Both the position numbers and the translations under genes were made by a program. Positions 19,426 through 28,069 of a stretch of 64,000 nucleotides of DNA are shown here, one piece after another (within the stretch, counting starts at the first letter, position 1; each line of letters begins with the position of its first letter). This DNA is from CAWHNT01 sp963830775 (GTDB lineage: Bacteria; Pseudomonadota; Alphaproteobacteria; Geminicoccales; Geminicoccaceae): contig CAWHNT010000012.1 of NCBI GenBank assembly GCA_963830775.1, positions 28,376 through 92,375 of the forward strand. The letters run 5' to 3'. The notes under the pieces were generated by a model. It was not told the origin of the DNA and did not search any database. It saw nothing but the letters and a program-made list of their open reading frames with translations.

Positions 19426-20561
19426 TGAGCTGGCTCATCGGCAGTGCGGCCACCCCTTATGGCCGGCACGAGGGCTCGACCACGCTGAGCCTGATGAGCG
19501 AGGCCGCCTCCGCAGCCCTGGCCGATGCCGGCCTCGAGCGCCGCGATGTCGACGGGGTCTTGTGCGGCTACTCGACGACCCTGCCGCATCTGATGCTGGC
19601 GACGCTCTTCGCCGAGCATTTCGGCCTCAAGCCAGCCTATGCCCACGCCATCCAGCTGGGCGGTGCCACCGGGTTTGCCATGGTGATGCTGGCGCACGAG
19701 CTGGTCCGGGCCGGCCGCGTCCGCAACATCCTGGTCGTGGCCGGGGAGAACCGGCTCACCGGCCAGAGCCGCGACAGCGCCGTGCAGACCCTGGCCCAGG
19801 TCGGCCACCCGGTCTACGAGGTGCCGCTGGGTGCTACCATCCCGGCCTATTACGGCCTCGTCGCCTCGCGCTACATGCACGAGCATAAGGTGAGCGAGGA
19901 GGATCTCGCCGCGCTCGCCGTGCAGATGCGCGCCCACGCCTGCAGCCACCCGGGCGCCCAGTTCCGCGAGCCGATCACGGTGGCCGACGTCATGGCCTCG
20001 CGCGCCATCGCCCGGCCCCTGAAGATCCTGGACTGCTGCCCTGTCTCCGATGGCGGGGCCGCCTTCGTCATCGGCCGCAAGCGGTTGGGCGAGCACGCGG
20101 TCCGCATCCGTGGCAACGGCCAGGCCCACACCCACCAGCATGTGAGCGCTGCCCCGAGCCTCACCAGCTTCGGCGCTGCCAGCTCGGCTGGGCAGGCGCT
20201 GGAGCAGGCGGGCGTCACGGCAGCCGACATCCGCTATGGCGCCATCTACGACAGCTTCACCATCACGCTGGCGATCCTGCTCGAGGAGATTGGCCTCGTC
20301 CCGCGCGGCGAGGCCGGCAGGCGCGCCGCGGCCGGCCACTTCGCCGTCGACGGTGCCCTCCCGCTCAACACCCATGGCGGGCTGCTCAGCTACGGTCACT
20401 GTGGCGTCGGCGGGGCGATGGCGCATCTGGTCGAGGCGCACCGCCAGATGACCGACCGCGCCGGCCCACGCCAGGTCAGGGACGCGTCCCTGGTCCTGGC
20501 GCATGGCGATGGCGGCGTCCTCTCCTCGCATGTCAGCCTCGTCCTGGAGCAGGTGCGATGA
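19425..20561 (+). CDS. thiolase-like protein (SCP2-thiolase/aldolase type) lacking the nucleophilic Cys
   Basis: Intact 378-residue protein with the thiolase fold: MSEAASAALADAGLERRDVD, QLGGATGFAMVMLAHELVRA, VAGENRLTG, YDSFTITLAILLEEIG, NTHGGLLSYGHCGVGGAMAH. In true thiolases the segment QLGGATGF would contain a Cys (as in xxxxCxSG); here it is Gly, while the NTHGG His motif and HCGVGG Cys motif remain. Such Cys-less proteins pair with DUF35 Zn-ribbon/OB proteins and, in steroid side-chain breakdown (Ltp2-ChsH2), act as retro-aldolases. The next gene encodes exactly such a partner, overlapping by 4 bases. An aldolase-type cleavage of an acyl-CoA is therefore my preferred inference. Confidence 0.87.
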   Translation: MSWLIGSAATPYGRHEGSTTLSLMSEAASAALADAGLERRDVDGVLCGYSTTLPHLMLATLFAEHFGLKPAYAHAIQLGGATGFAMVMLAHELVRAGRVRNILVVAGENRLTGQSRDSAVQTLAQVGHPVYEVPLGATIPAYYGLVASRYMHEHKVSEEDLAALAVQMRAHACSHPGAQFREPITVADVMASRAIARPLKILDCCPVSDGGAAFVIGRKRLGEHAVRIRGNGQAHTHQHVSAAPSLTSFGAASSAGQALEQAGVTAADIRYGAIYDSFTITLAILLEEIGLVPRGEAGRRAAAGHFAVDGALPLNTHGGLLSYGHCGVGGAMAHLVEAHRQMTDRAGPRQVRDASLVLAHGDGGVLSSHVSLVLEQVR

Positions 20562-20910
20562 GCCAGGACTGGACCACCGGCACGCCCGCCATCCTCTACG
20601 AGCGCTGTGCTGCCTGCGGCACGGTCAGCTACTTCCGCCGCGGCTTCTGCCCCGTCTGCGGCAGCCCGGATGTCCGCTGCGAGCGCTCGGCAGGGGAGGG
20701 CCGTCTTTATGCCATCACCCACGTGGCGCGGGCGCCCACGCCCGAGCTGCGCGCCCTGGCACCCTTACGCCATCCTCCTTGTCGACATGGCGGAGGGCTT
20801 CCGGATGATGGCGCACGGCGAGCCCGCGCTCGCTATCGACGATCGCGGTCAGGGCCGGCTTCCGGCCCTTCGGCGACCGGCTTGTCCCCTATTTCGAGCG
20901 TTCGCCGTGA
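20558..20910 (+). CDS. Zn-ribbon/OB-fold (DUF35) partner protein, two frameshifts
   Basis: Small protein of about 117 residues. The N-terminus has a rubredoxin-like zinc ribbon, CAACGTVSYFRRGFCPVCG (two CxxC pairs), followed by an OB-fold reading GRLYAITHVARAPTPELRAL. After a shift near 20760 it continues PYAILLVDMAEGFRMMAHGE, and after another near 20845 VRAGFRPFGDRLVPYFERSP. DUF35 proteins form complexes with thiolase-like partners and are needed for their stability or CoA-substrate channeling. The ATG overlaps the thiolase stop (ATGA), which supports a stoichiometric complex. The stop overlaps the start of the acyl-CoA synthetase gene. Confidence 0.87.
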
Positions 20911-23032
20911 CGGCACCGCTGCCTGATCTCTCCATCGCTCTCGAATCCGCGCTCCATCGCGGTGATCGGGGCGTCGGAGAACCCCAACAAGATCGGCGGC
21001 CGCCCGCTCGCCTATCTGCGCCGCTTCGGCTTCAAGGGCAGCGTCTACGCGGTCAATCCGAGGCGCAGCGAGACCCAGGGCTGGCCCACCTGGCCCAGCG
21101 TCAAGGACCTGCCGGAAGCGCCCGAGCTTGCGATCGTGGCGGTCCCGGGCGAGGCCGCCGTGGAGGCGATCGACGCCTGCGGCGAGGCAGGGGTCAAGAT
21201 CGCCGTCCTCATGACCTCGGGCTTCGGCGAGAGCGATCCGGCAGCCGGCAAGGCCGTCGAGGCGGCCATGGTGGCGCGCGCCCGGGCTCGGGGCATGCGC
21301 ATCGTCGGCCCCAACTCGCAAGGCCTCGCCAACTTCGCTACCGGCGCCATCGCCAGCTTCTCCACCATGTTCATCGAGGTGGAGCCGGAGGACGGCCCGG
21401 TCGGCATCGTCAGCCAGAGCGGGGCCATGAGCGTGGTGCCCTACGGGCTGCTGCGCCAGCGCGGCATCGGCATCCGCCACAGCCATGCCACCGGCAACGA
21501 TGGCGACGTGTCGGTGGCCGAGCTTGCCACCGCGGTCGCCCGCGATCCGGGCCTGCGCCTCCTTCTGCTCTACCTGGAGAGCATCGCCGACGCCGCTCAC
21601 CTGGCGGCCCTGGCCGAGACCGCGCGCGAGCGCCGGCTCCCCATCATCGCGCTGAAGGCCGGCCGCACTCCTGCCGGGCAGCAGGCGGCCCGCTCGCACA
21701 CCGGCGCGCTTGCGAACGAGGATCGTCTCGTCGACGCGTGGCTCGAGGCGCACGGGATCCTGCGTGCCCGCACCACGACCGAGCTCGTGGCCGGGGTCGA
21801 GCTCTACCTCAAGGGCTGGCAGCCTACGGGCCGGCGTCTGGTCGCCATCAGCAACTCGGGTGCTACCTGCGTCATGGCGGCCGATGCCGCGGCCGACGCT
21901 GGTCTCGCCCTCGAGCCGTCTGGCACCCGGCACGCGCGAGGCCCTGGGCCGCATCCTGCCGACGTTCGCCTCGACCGTGAACCCGGTCGACATCACGGCA
22001 GCCCTGCTCACCAACAGCCGCCTTTTCAGCGACATCCTGCCCATCATCGCCCAGGACCCCGCGGCCGATGCCTTCCTCGTCGGCGTTCCCGTCGCCGGCA
22101 CCGGCTACGACGTCGACGCCTTCGCCCGCGACACCGCCGCATTCGCCGCCGCGACGGGCAAGCCCATCGTCGTCGCAGCTCCGCAGCCGCCGGTGGCCGC
22201 CCGCTTCGCCGCCACCGGCCTGCCGGTATTCACGGACGAGTCCGTGGCCGTGGCGGCTCTGGCCCGCTTCATCCACCACCATGCCATCATGCGGCAGGCC
22301 CGCCCGGCCCGAGCCCCGCGCTCCTCGATCCTCCAGCGTGCCAGGAAGTCGACCACCGCCCTCAACGAAGCCGAAGCACTGGACCTTCTGGCCGGGCGCG
22401 GTGCCCCCGTCGTCCGCTTCACTCTCGTGCAGGACGAGACGGCCGCCATCGCCGCCTTCAGGAGCTTCGGCGGCCCCGTCGTCCTCAAGGCCTGCTCGCG
22501 CGACATCCTGCACAAGACGGAGCTGGGCCTCGTGCGTCTGGGCCTCGCCAGCGAGGATGCCGTGCGCGCCGCCTGCCGTGACCTTCAGGCCCGTGTCGCG
22601 GCGAGCGGCCACCGCCTCGACGGCATCATCGTCGCCGAGATGGCGAGCGGCCGCCGCGAGCTCCTGATCGGCGCCCATGTCGACCCGGTGTTCGGTCCGG
22701 TGGTGGTGGTCGGCGATGGCGGCCGCTACGTCGAGGCCCTGCCCGACCTCCAGCTCCTGTTCCCGCCTTTCACGGCGGACGAGGTCCTGGCCTCCCTCCA
22801 CCGCCTGCGGATCGCCCCGGTGCTGGCCGGCACGCGCGGGGAGCCGGCGCTCGACCTCGACGCGGTGGCGAGGCTGGCCGTCCTCGTCGGCGAGCTCCTG
22901 CTCGACGACGAGGTGAATCTTGCCAGCCTCGACCTCAACCCGGTCCTCACCGGGGCGATGGGCGAGGGCTGCCGCGTGCTCGACGCCGTAGCTCTCCTGG
23001 CCAGTGGAAGCCGGCTGCCCGTCGGCTCCTAG
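20907..23032 (+). CDS. NDP-forming acyl-CoA synthetase (acetate-CoA ligase, alpha-beta fused), frameshifted
   Basis: About 708 residues. The start (GTG at 20907, MTAPLPDLS) shifts near 20945 into SIAVIGASENPNKIGGRPLA, the CoA-binding Rossmann domain, followed by AVNPRRSETQGWPTWPSVKD and PVGIVSQSGAMSVVPYGLLR, a succinyl-CoA-synthetase-like flavodoxin domain whose His is in IRHSHATGNDGDVS. After a shift near 21910 the subunit-beta half starts ESVAVAALARF and contains an ATP-grasp domain (APVVRFTLVQDETAAIAAFR, VVLKACSRDILHKTELG, GRRELLIGAHVDPVFGPVVV). The enzyme converts an acid, CoA and ATP to acyl-CoA, ADP and phosphate, reversibly. As last gene of the operon it should either activate the imported acid or recover ATP from a product. 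Confidence 0.87.
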
Positions 23033-23150
23033 CAGTCCCAGCTTGCTTACTGCTTTTCCCGCCAAAGTAGATCAAGTGCGAGATATCGCGCGGAATGGTA
23101 GGCTGATGTAGCCGGAGGCCATCAGTTCGCATTGAGGGTTGATCACGTCG

Positions 23151-24281
23151 ATGCAGGGCGTCGCTCTGAAGTGGACCGCCAGTTCGCAGCGGGATGGGGG
23201 ATTGGCCGGAGTCGAGGCGTGCTCCGGCTTCTGGCGCCTGCTCCATCGGCTCGATGCCCGGCTGCGGCTCCTGCGTCAGGACCTGGCCGACCGGAGCACG
23301 CGCAAGCCGCCATGGCCGCGCCGTGCCGCCCTGCTGGCGCGCGGGTTCCTCTCCAGCCGCGACGAGGAGTACGGGCCCGGGTTCGTTCGCTGCCCGGACC
23401 TCTTTCTCAGCGACCTCACCCGGCTCGAGCACGGCGGCCGGCTTAACGCTCCCTTCGGCCCTGTCCTGGCGGACAAGCTCCTCTTCTGGGGCATGCTGCG
23501 CGGCTTCAGCGACGCGATCGCACCGGTGACGGCAATCGCCCACGGCGGGCTGCTCACCTGGCTGGAGGGCCCGCGCGCCGGCACGACGGTGCCGCTGGCC
23601 CTGGGATTGGGGACCCTCGAAGGCCGCCACGTCTTCAAGTCGCCGCGCGGCAGCATGGGGCGCTGGCTGTTCTCCTTCGAGCAGCGGGACGGCATGGCAC
23701 GGGTGGACGGCGTCGATCTGCCGGTGGCGGCCCTGGCCCGGCTGTTCGCCCGCAGCGTGCTGATCGCCTGCCCCTTCGTGCAGCAGGCGGACTATGCCCA
23801 GACGATCTTCCCGCATGCCGGCAACTCCATCCGCCTCGTCACGATGTATGACGGGCAGCGGCGGGAGGCCTTCCTCGCCGCCGCCTGCCATCGCTTCGGC
23901 CGGGCAGGGGCTGTGAGCGTCGCCGACAACCGGAACCAGGGCGGGATCACGGCCGACCTCGACCCTTCCACCGGCGTTCTGGGCAATGCGGTCTGGTTCG
24001 AAGGCCGCAGGCGGGCCGAGGGCGCCGCTCATCCCGACACCGGCGCCCGCATCGCGGGCGTGGAGGTCCCCGGCTGGAGCCGCATCCGCGACGGTATCCT
24101 CGACCTTGCCGGCCGGGTGCCGTTCCTGCCGCATGTGGGCTGGGACGTGATCGCCACCGGCTCCGGTTTCAGCATCCTGGAAGGCAACAGCCGGCCGAGT
24201 CTCACCATCTCTCAGACCTTCCGGCCGCTCTTGGTGGATCCGCGGGTGCGGCAGTTCCTGGAGCATTATGACGTCATCTGA
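23151..24281 (+). CDS. sugar-transfer-associated ATP-grasp protein, paralogue 1
   Basis: Intact, 376 residues from the ATG at 23151; a TTG at 23139 is an alternative start. It matches the ATPgrasp_ST type (PF14397): APFGPVLADKLLFWGMLRGF, HVFKSPRGSMGRW as nucleotide-binding loop, ADYAQTIFPHAGNSIRLVTM, HPDTGARIAGVEVPGWSRI, LPHVGWDVIATGSGFSILEGN, the last being the metal-binding Glu-Asn motif of ATP-grasp ligases. The substrate is unknown; the family is linked to polysaccharide and peptide modification clusters. It starts the plus-strand set of six genes and shares most of its sequence with its neighbour. No signal peptide, so a cytosolic enzyme that makes a carboxylate-amine or -thiol bond is expected. 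Confidence 0.82.
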   Translation: MQGVALKWTASSQRDGGLAGVEACSGFWRLLHRLDARLRLLRQDLADRSTRKPPWPRRAALLARGFLSSRDEEYGPGFVRCPDLFLSDLTRLEHGGRLNAPFGPVLADKLLFWGMLRGFSDAIAPVTAIAHGGLLTWLEGPRAGTTVPLALGLGTLEGRHVFKSPRGSMGRWLFSFEQRDGMARVDGVDLPVAALARLFARSVLIACPFVQQADYAQTIFPHAGNSIRLVTMYDGQRREAFLAAACHRFGRAGAVSVADNRNQGGITADLDPSTGVLGNAVWFEGRRRAEGAAHPDTGARIAGVEVPGWSRIRDGILDLAGRVPFLPHVGWDVIATGSGFSILEGNSRPSLTISQTFRPLLVDPRVRQFLEHYDVI

Positions 24282-24401
24282 CGCGTTGTTCGCCAGACGG
24301 GCGGGAATCGGTTCGGCGTTAGCCACCGGATAGAGTTCTCTCAGGCATCTTGCGCGCATAAGTAGATAGTCGTATCCGACAGGCTGCATCGGGCAAAAGG
24401 G

Positions 24402-25550
24402 GTGGTCGGGTTGGCCGGACAGATGCCGGGCGCTGCCCTGGAGTGGGCTCAGCGGCCTCGTCGCCAGAAGAAGACTGCCGCAGCGCCGGCCGGCCTCTCC
24501 GGCCTGACCGACCGGCTCCTGGCCCGGCTCTCGTTCCTGCGCGAGGAGTTCGCGGATCACAGCGCGCGCAAGCCGCCCTGGCCCAGTCGGGCGGGCCTGC
24601 TCGGCAAGGGCTTCCTCGCCACCCGCCGCGAGACCTATGGGCCGGCCCTGGAACAGCATCCCGAGCTCTATCTCAGCGACCTTGCCCGGACCGAGCATGG
24701 CGAGCGCTACAACGCCCCTTTCACCATCGTCCTCCAGGACAAGCTCATCTTCTGGGGCATGATGCGGGGCCTGAGCGACGCCGTAGCACCGGTGGCGGCG
24801 CTCATCCACGGCTCGCTCCTCACCTGGCTCGAGGGACCGCGGGCCGGGACCACCCAGCCCTTGCGGGAGGGGCTCGAGGCGCTCGAAGGCCGGCACGTCC
24901 TGAAGTCGCCGCGCGGCAGCCGCGGCCGACATATCTTCGCACTGGAGCAGCGGGCCGGAGTTGCCACGGTGGATGGTGTCGACCTCCCGGTCGCCAAGCT
25001 GGCCGAGCTCTTCGCCGGCAGCATCCTGATCGTCTGCCCGTTCGTGCAGCAGGCGCCCTACGCGGAACGGATCTTCCCCCGGACCGCGAACTCGGTCCGG
25101 CTCTTGACCATCTTCGACGACGAGCGTCGCGAGCCGTTCCTGGCCGCCGTATGCCATCGGTTCGGCCGGGCCGGTGCCGTGAGCATCGCCGACAACTGGG
25201 ACCGTGGCGGCCTGCTGGCCGATCTCGATCCCGAGACGGGCGTGCTGGGCCAGGCCGTCTGGCTCGATGCGGAAGGCAGGCGCGGCGAGGGTACGGCACA
25301 CCCCGACAGCGGCGCCCGCATCACCGGCGTGGCAGTGGAGAGCTGGCCACGGATCCGCAGCGGCATCCTCGATCTTGCGGCCCGGGTGCCTTTCCTGCCG
25401 GTCATCGGATGGGACGTGGTCGCCACCGCCGGGGGCTACAGCATCCTGGAGGGCAATGGCCGGCCCGGCCTGACCAGCGTCCAGGCCTTTCGCCCGCTTC
25501 TGGCCAACCCACGCGTGCGGCGGTGCATGGGGCGCCGTGGCTTCATCTGA
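24402..25550 (+). CDS. sugar-transfer-associated ATP-grasp protein, paralogue 2
   Basis: Intact, up to 382 residues (GTG 24402, or ATG 24423). It is a close paralogue of the preceding gene: FADHSARKPPWPSRAGLLGK, YNAPFTIVLQDKLIFWGMMR, HVLKSPRGSRGRHIFALEQR, FPRTANSVRLLTIFDDERRE, HPDSGARITGVAVESWPRI, LPVIGWDVVATAGGYSILEG align block by block. A tandem duplication with subsequent divergence is likely, perhaps giving two ligases with different acceptors. A 121-base gap separates the copies. Its end overlaps the start of the PqqD-kinase gene by 14 bases, so translation is coupled. Confidence 0.82.
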   Translation: MVGLAGQMPGAALEWAQRPRRQKKTAAAPAGLSGLTDRLLARLSFLREEFADHSARKPPWPSRAGLLGKGFLATRRETYGPALEQHPELYLSDLARTEHGERYNAPFTIVLQDKLIFWGMMRGLSDAVAPVAALIHGSLLTWLEGPRAGTTQPLREGLEALEGRHVLKSPRGSRGRHIFALEQRAGVATVDGVDLPVAKLAELFAGSILIVCPFVQQAPYAERIFPRTANSVRLLTIFDDERREPFLAAVCHRFGRAGAVSIADNWDRGGLLADLDPETGVLGQAVWLDAEGRRGEGTAHPDSGARITGVAVESWPRIRSGILDLAARVPFLPVIGWDVVATAGGYSILEGNGRPGLTSVQAFRPLLANPRVRRCMGRRGFI

Positions 25551-26700
25551 GGCGGAGCCCGAGCTCACGGCGGCACAGCGGTGCAAGCGCGCCCGGGTCG
25601 GCGACAGCGTGCTCATGCTGGACGAGGCGGGCTCGCAGCTGGTGCTGCTCAGCCCCGTGGCAGGGGTCGTGCTCGAGGGGATCGAGGCCGGCCTGAGCCC
25701 GGATGCCATGGCGGCCTCGATCGCCGCCCGGTTCGGGCTCCAGGAGGAGGTGGTCCTGGGCGAGGTCGACCACCTGCTTGCGGTCTTGCGCCCGGGCAGC
25801 CCGCCTGTCGCCACGGCCGGCCCCCGGACCGCCGACCCCGCCTCGGGCGAGGCAGCGACGCTCGACGAGCTTTTGGAGATCGCCGGCCGGCTCGTCCGCG
25901 TACGCTGTGTCGGCAGCCCGGCGGATCTGCGGCTGCTCGACAAGCTGCGGCACCGCCGGGTCGAGGCCGGCCAAGCCGACGTCACGCTCGCCATCGTGGG
26001 CACCGAGCGCCGGCGCGGCCTGGCCCTGCTCCGTGAAGGCATGCGCCCGGTCCACGCCGCCACGCGTCGCGAGCTTGCGGGCCATCTCTACCAGGCGCTG
26101 ATCGAGGCGGCGCACCCGGACCGGCAGTTCCTCGTCTTCCTGCATGCCGGAGCGGTCGTCAGTAAGGGGCGCAGCGTGCTCCTGGCCGGGGCCAGCGGCA
26201 GCGGCAAGAGCACGCTGACAGCCCGCCTGGTCGTCGCCGGTGCCGCCTATCTGAGCGACGAGCTCGTGGGCGTCACGGCCGACGAACTTGCCTTGTGCCC
26301 GTTGCCGACGGCCCTGTCGCTGAAGCCTGCCGGCTGGCCGGCGGCCTCGGCGCTGCTGACGACAGCGCTCGCCGGCCGCGACCTGCCGCAGACCCGGCGC
26401 GGCGTGCGCCACCTCGATCCGGCCACCCTGGGGAACGTGGCCGCGCAGGGGCCAGCCGCCAGCGCCATCGTCTTCCCGCACTTCCAGACCGGAGCTGCCG
26501 GCCTGGCGCGGCGGCTGAGCCCCGAGCAGTGCCTCCAGCGGCTGCTCGAGGATGGGCTCGGCATCGGCGCGCCGCTCCTGCCGTGCCTGCCGCAGCGGCT
26601 GGTGGCCTGGCTGGACCGCCTGCCGGCCTGGGAGCTCACTTACGGCGACGGGGCCTGGGCGCGGCGCTGGGTCGAGGAGCTGCTCGATGCGGGACCGTGA
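25537..26700 (+). CDS. PqqD-like domain fused to HPr-kinase-like P-loop protein
   Basis: Intact 387-residue two-domain protein (GTG start). Residues about 15-90 are PqqD-like (RVGDSVLMLDEAGSQLVLLS, VVLEGIEAGLSPDAMAASIA, EVDHLLAVL); PqqD domains bind RiPP precursor leaders. Residues about 195-330 are HPr-kinase/phosphorylase-like, with VFLHAGAVVSKGRSVLLAG, Walker A GASGSGKST (218-226) and AGAAYLSDELVGVTADE. This resembles the 'HPr-rel-A' arrangement known from protein families, in which PqqD and an HPr-kinase-related protein accompany a nucleotidyltransferase; here the first two are fused. A likely role is binding and phosphorylating the small peptide encoded downstream. It overlaps both neighbours by 14 bases. 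No phosphate-acceptor has been shown. Confidence 0.82.
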   Translation: MASSEAEPELTAAQRCKRARVGDSVLMLDEAGSQLVLLSPVAGVVLEGIEAGLSPDAMAASIAARFGLQEEVVLGEVDHLLAVLRPGSPPVATAGPRTADPASGEAATLDELLEIAGRLVRVRCVGSPADLRLLDKLRHRRVEAGQADVTLAIVGTERRRGLALLREGMRPVHAATRRELAGHLYQALIEAAHPDRQFLVFLHAGAVVSKGRSVLLAGASGSGKSTLTARLVVAGAAYLSDELVGVTADELALCPLPTALSLKPAGWPAASALLTTALAGRDLPQTRRGVRHLDPATLGNVAAQGPAASAIVFPHFQTGAAGLARRLSPEQCLQRLLEDGLGIGAPLLPCLPQRLVAWLDRLPAWELTYGDGAWARRWVEELLDAGP

Positions 26701-27805
26701 GCTGCTGGCCTCGCTCTGCGCCGCCACGGGCTTCGGGCCCACCGCTGCCTGGGCCGCCCGCTTCCGGCAACCCGACTTCCCCTGGGAGCGCTTCGTCGCC
26801 CTGGCCAGCCACTTCAAGCTGACCCCGGTCCTGCATTGGCGCCTCGGCGAGCGCGGACTTGCGGGCAGCGTCCCGGCCGAGGTGCTGGCCTATTTCGAGG
26901 CCGCGGGCAGCCTGATGCGCGACCGGAACCGGCGCGAGCTGCAGCAGCTCGGGCGCGTCGCCCGCAGCCTCAATCGCTGCGGGGTACGTCCGGTGCTCCT
27001 CAAGGGTGCCGCCTCGCTGGTGGCCGGCACCTACCCGGAGTCCGCAGGGCGCTTCCTCTCCGACATCGATCTGCTTGTTCCGCAGGGTGCCATCGAGGAG
27101 TGTGTCACGGTTCTGGAGGCGGCAGGCTATCGCGCCGATCCGGCCACGGTCGGCAGGTTCCGGCAGCGCCGGGCCTGCTTCCATCACTATCCGCGCCTCT
27201 TCCATCCGCAGGAGCCCGCCGGGATCGAGCTGCACATCGCGCTCGGCAGGGGAGAGACCCTGCCCAGGGCGGCCGAGGTCCTTTCCGATGCCGTCGCCCA
27301 GAGCTGGCGAGGGGCAGAGCTCAGCCTGCCGGCGCCACGGCATCGGCTCTTGCACTGTGCGCTGCACGGCCTGCGCGACTACCGGGCGGGCCAGCCCATT
27401 GCGCTGCGACAGCTGCTCGAGTTCTGCCTGATCAGGCAAGCCTGGCCCGAGCCGTGGCGGCCGTCCTGCCGCAGGCAGGCGCAGGCACTCCGTCGCTACG
27501 GAGCCTTTGCCCAGCTCCTGCTGGGCTTTGCCGATCCGCAGGCCGGGCCGGCGGGCGCCCTCGACCGGGTGCGCGTGGCCGCGCATCTCGTCCGTCTGAT
27601 CGAGCTGCCCTGGCTCGGAGCTATGGCCACGGCGCTGGCGCTGCCGGGCCAGCTGCTCCCGATCCTCATGGCTCAGCCCTCGTCCCTCGCCCGCCTGACG
27701 CGCGCCGCCTTTTACCGCGACCGCATGGGCGAGCTCAGGCGTGCGGGCCGGGGACCCGCCCGGCGAATCGGACGTCGGACGGACGCTCACCAGCTCCATC
27801 CTTGA
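26687..27805 (+). CDS. nucleotidyltransferase-family protein (NTP_transf_5)
   Basis: Intact 372 residues. The diagnostic segment is PVLLKGAASLVAGTYPESAG followed by RFLSDIDLLVP, giving the Asp-x-Asp metal motif of the NTP_transf_5 group (PF14907). The C-terminal half is helical, with His-rich patches (RACFHHYPRLFHP, HRLLHCALHGLRDY). Such proteins occur in peptide-modification clusters (for instance some lasso peptide loci) and next to HPr-kinase-related proteins; the nucleotidyl acceptor is not known. Its ATG lies inside the end of the kinase gene. The C-terminal 25 residues are rich in Arg. A 63-base gap follows, before the small peptide gene. Confidence 0.82.
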   Translation: MRDRELLASLCAATGFGPTAAWAARFRQPDFPWERFVALASHFKLTPVLHWRLGERGLAGSVPAEVLAYFEAAGSLMRDRNRRELQQLGRVARSLNRCGVRPVLLKGAASLVAGTYPESAGRFLSDIDLLVPQGAIEECVTVLEAAGYRADPATVGRFRQRRACFHHYPRLFHPQEPAGIELHIALGRGETLPRAAEVLSDAVAQSWRGAELSLPAPRHRLLHCALHGLRDYRAGQPIALRQLLEFCLIRQAWPEPWRPSCRRQAQALRRYGAFAQLLLGFADPQAGPAGALDRVRVAAHLVRLIELPWLGAMATALALPGQLLPILMAQPSSLARLTRAAFYRDRMGELRRAGRGPARRIGRRTDAHQLHP

Positions 27806-27868
27806 CTTCCAGCCCGCAATGCCTTTTCCATCACGTCATGGTTGATAACGGACGGGAAAGAGCACGCC

Positions 27869-28054
27869 ATGGATGAGAAAGCCGTGGAGACCAGGACGGA
27901 CGATCCCGGCCTGCCGGAGGCCCTCGACGACGAGGCGGCCGAGCTTCGCCGTCGCGAGCTGCTGGAGCGCCTGGGCCAGCTCGCCGCCTACACGACACCG
28001 GTGATGCTCGCGATGATGAGCACGGCCCGGCCGGCGGCAGCCTCCGAGACCTAG
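27869..28054 (+). CDS. small signal-like peptide (61 aa), candidate modified precursor
   Basis: The sequence has three parts: an acidic N-terminus (MDEKAVETRTDDPGLPEA...DDEAA), a twin-arginine-like segment (ELRRRELLERLGQL) and a hydrophobic C-terminal stretch AAYTTPVMLAMMSTARPAAASET. The end resembles a signal peptide with an AxA site that leaves only about three residues (SET) if cleaved. I recognise this as a type of small proteobacterial protein seen near ATP-grasp or HPr-kinase-like genes, but its function is not known to me. The Ser and Thr at the extreme C-terminus could be targets of the kinase. A purine-rich GGAAAGAG stands 5 bases upstream. A TTG at 27842 would give a 70-residue product. 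Confidence 0.7.
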   Translation: MDEKAVETRTDDPGLPEALDDEAAELRRRELLERLGQLAAYTTPVMLAMMSTARPAAASET

Positions 28055-28069
28055 CGGCCGCCCTCGTCG

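Noticed and set aside
22947..26063. A 1,038-codon open frame on the minus strand opposite the acyl-CoA synthetase, ATP-grasp and kinase genes
   Set aside because: Composition is Arg/Ala/Gly/Pro-rich without motifs, and the plus-strand proteins are clearly conserved; such antisense frames are normal in very GC-rich DNA.
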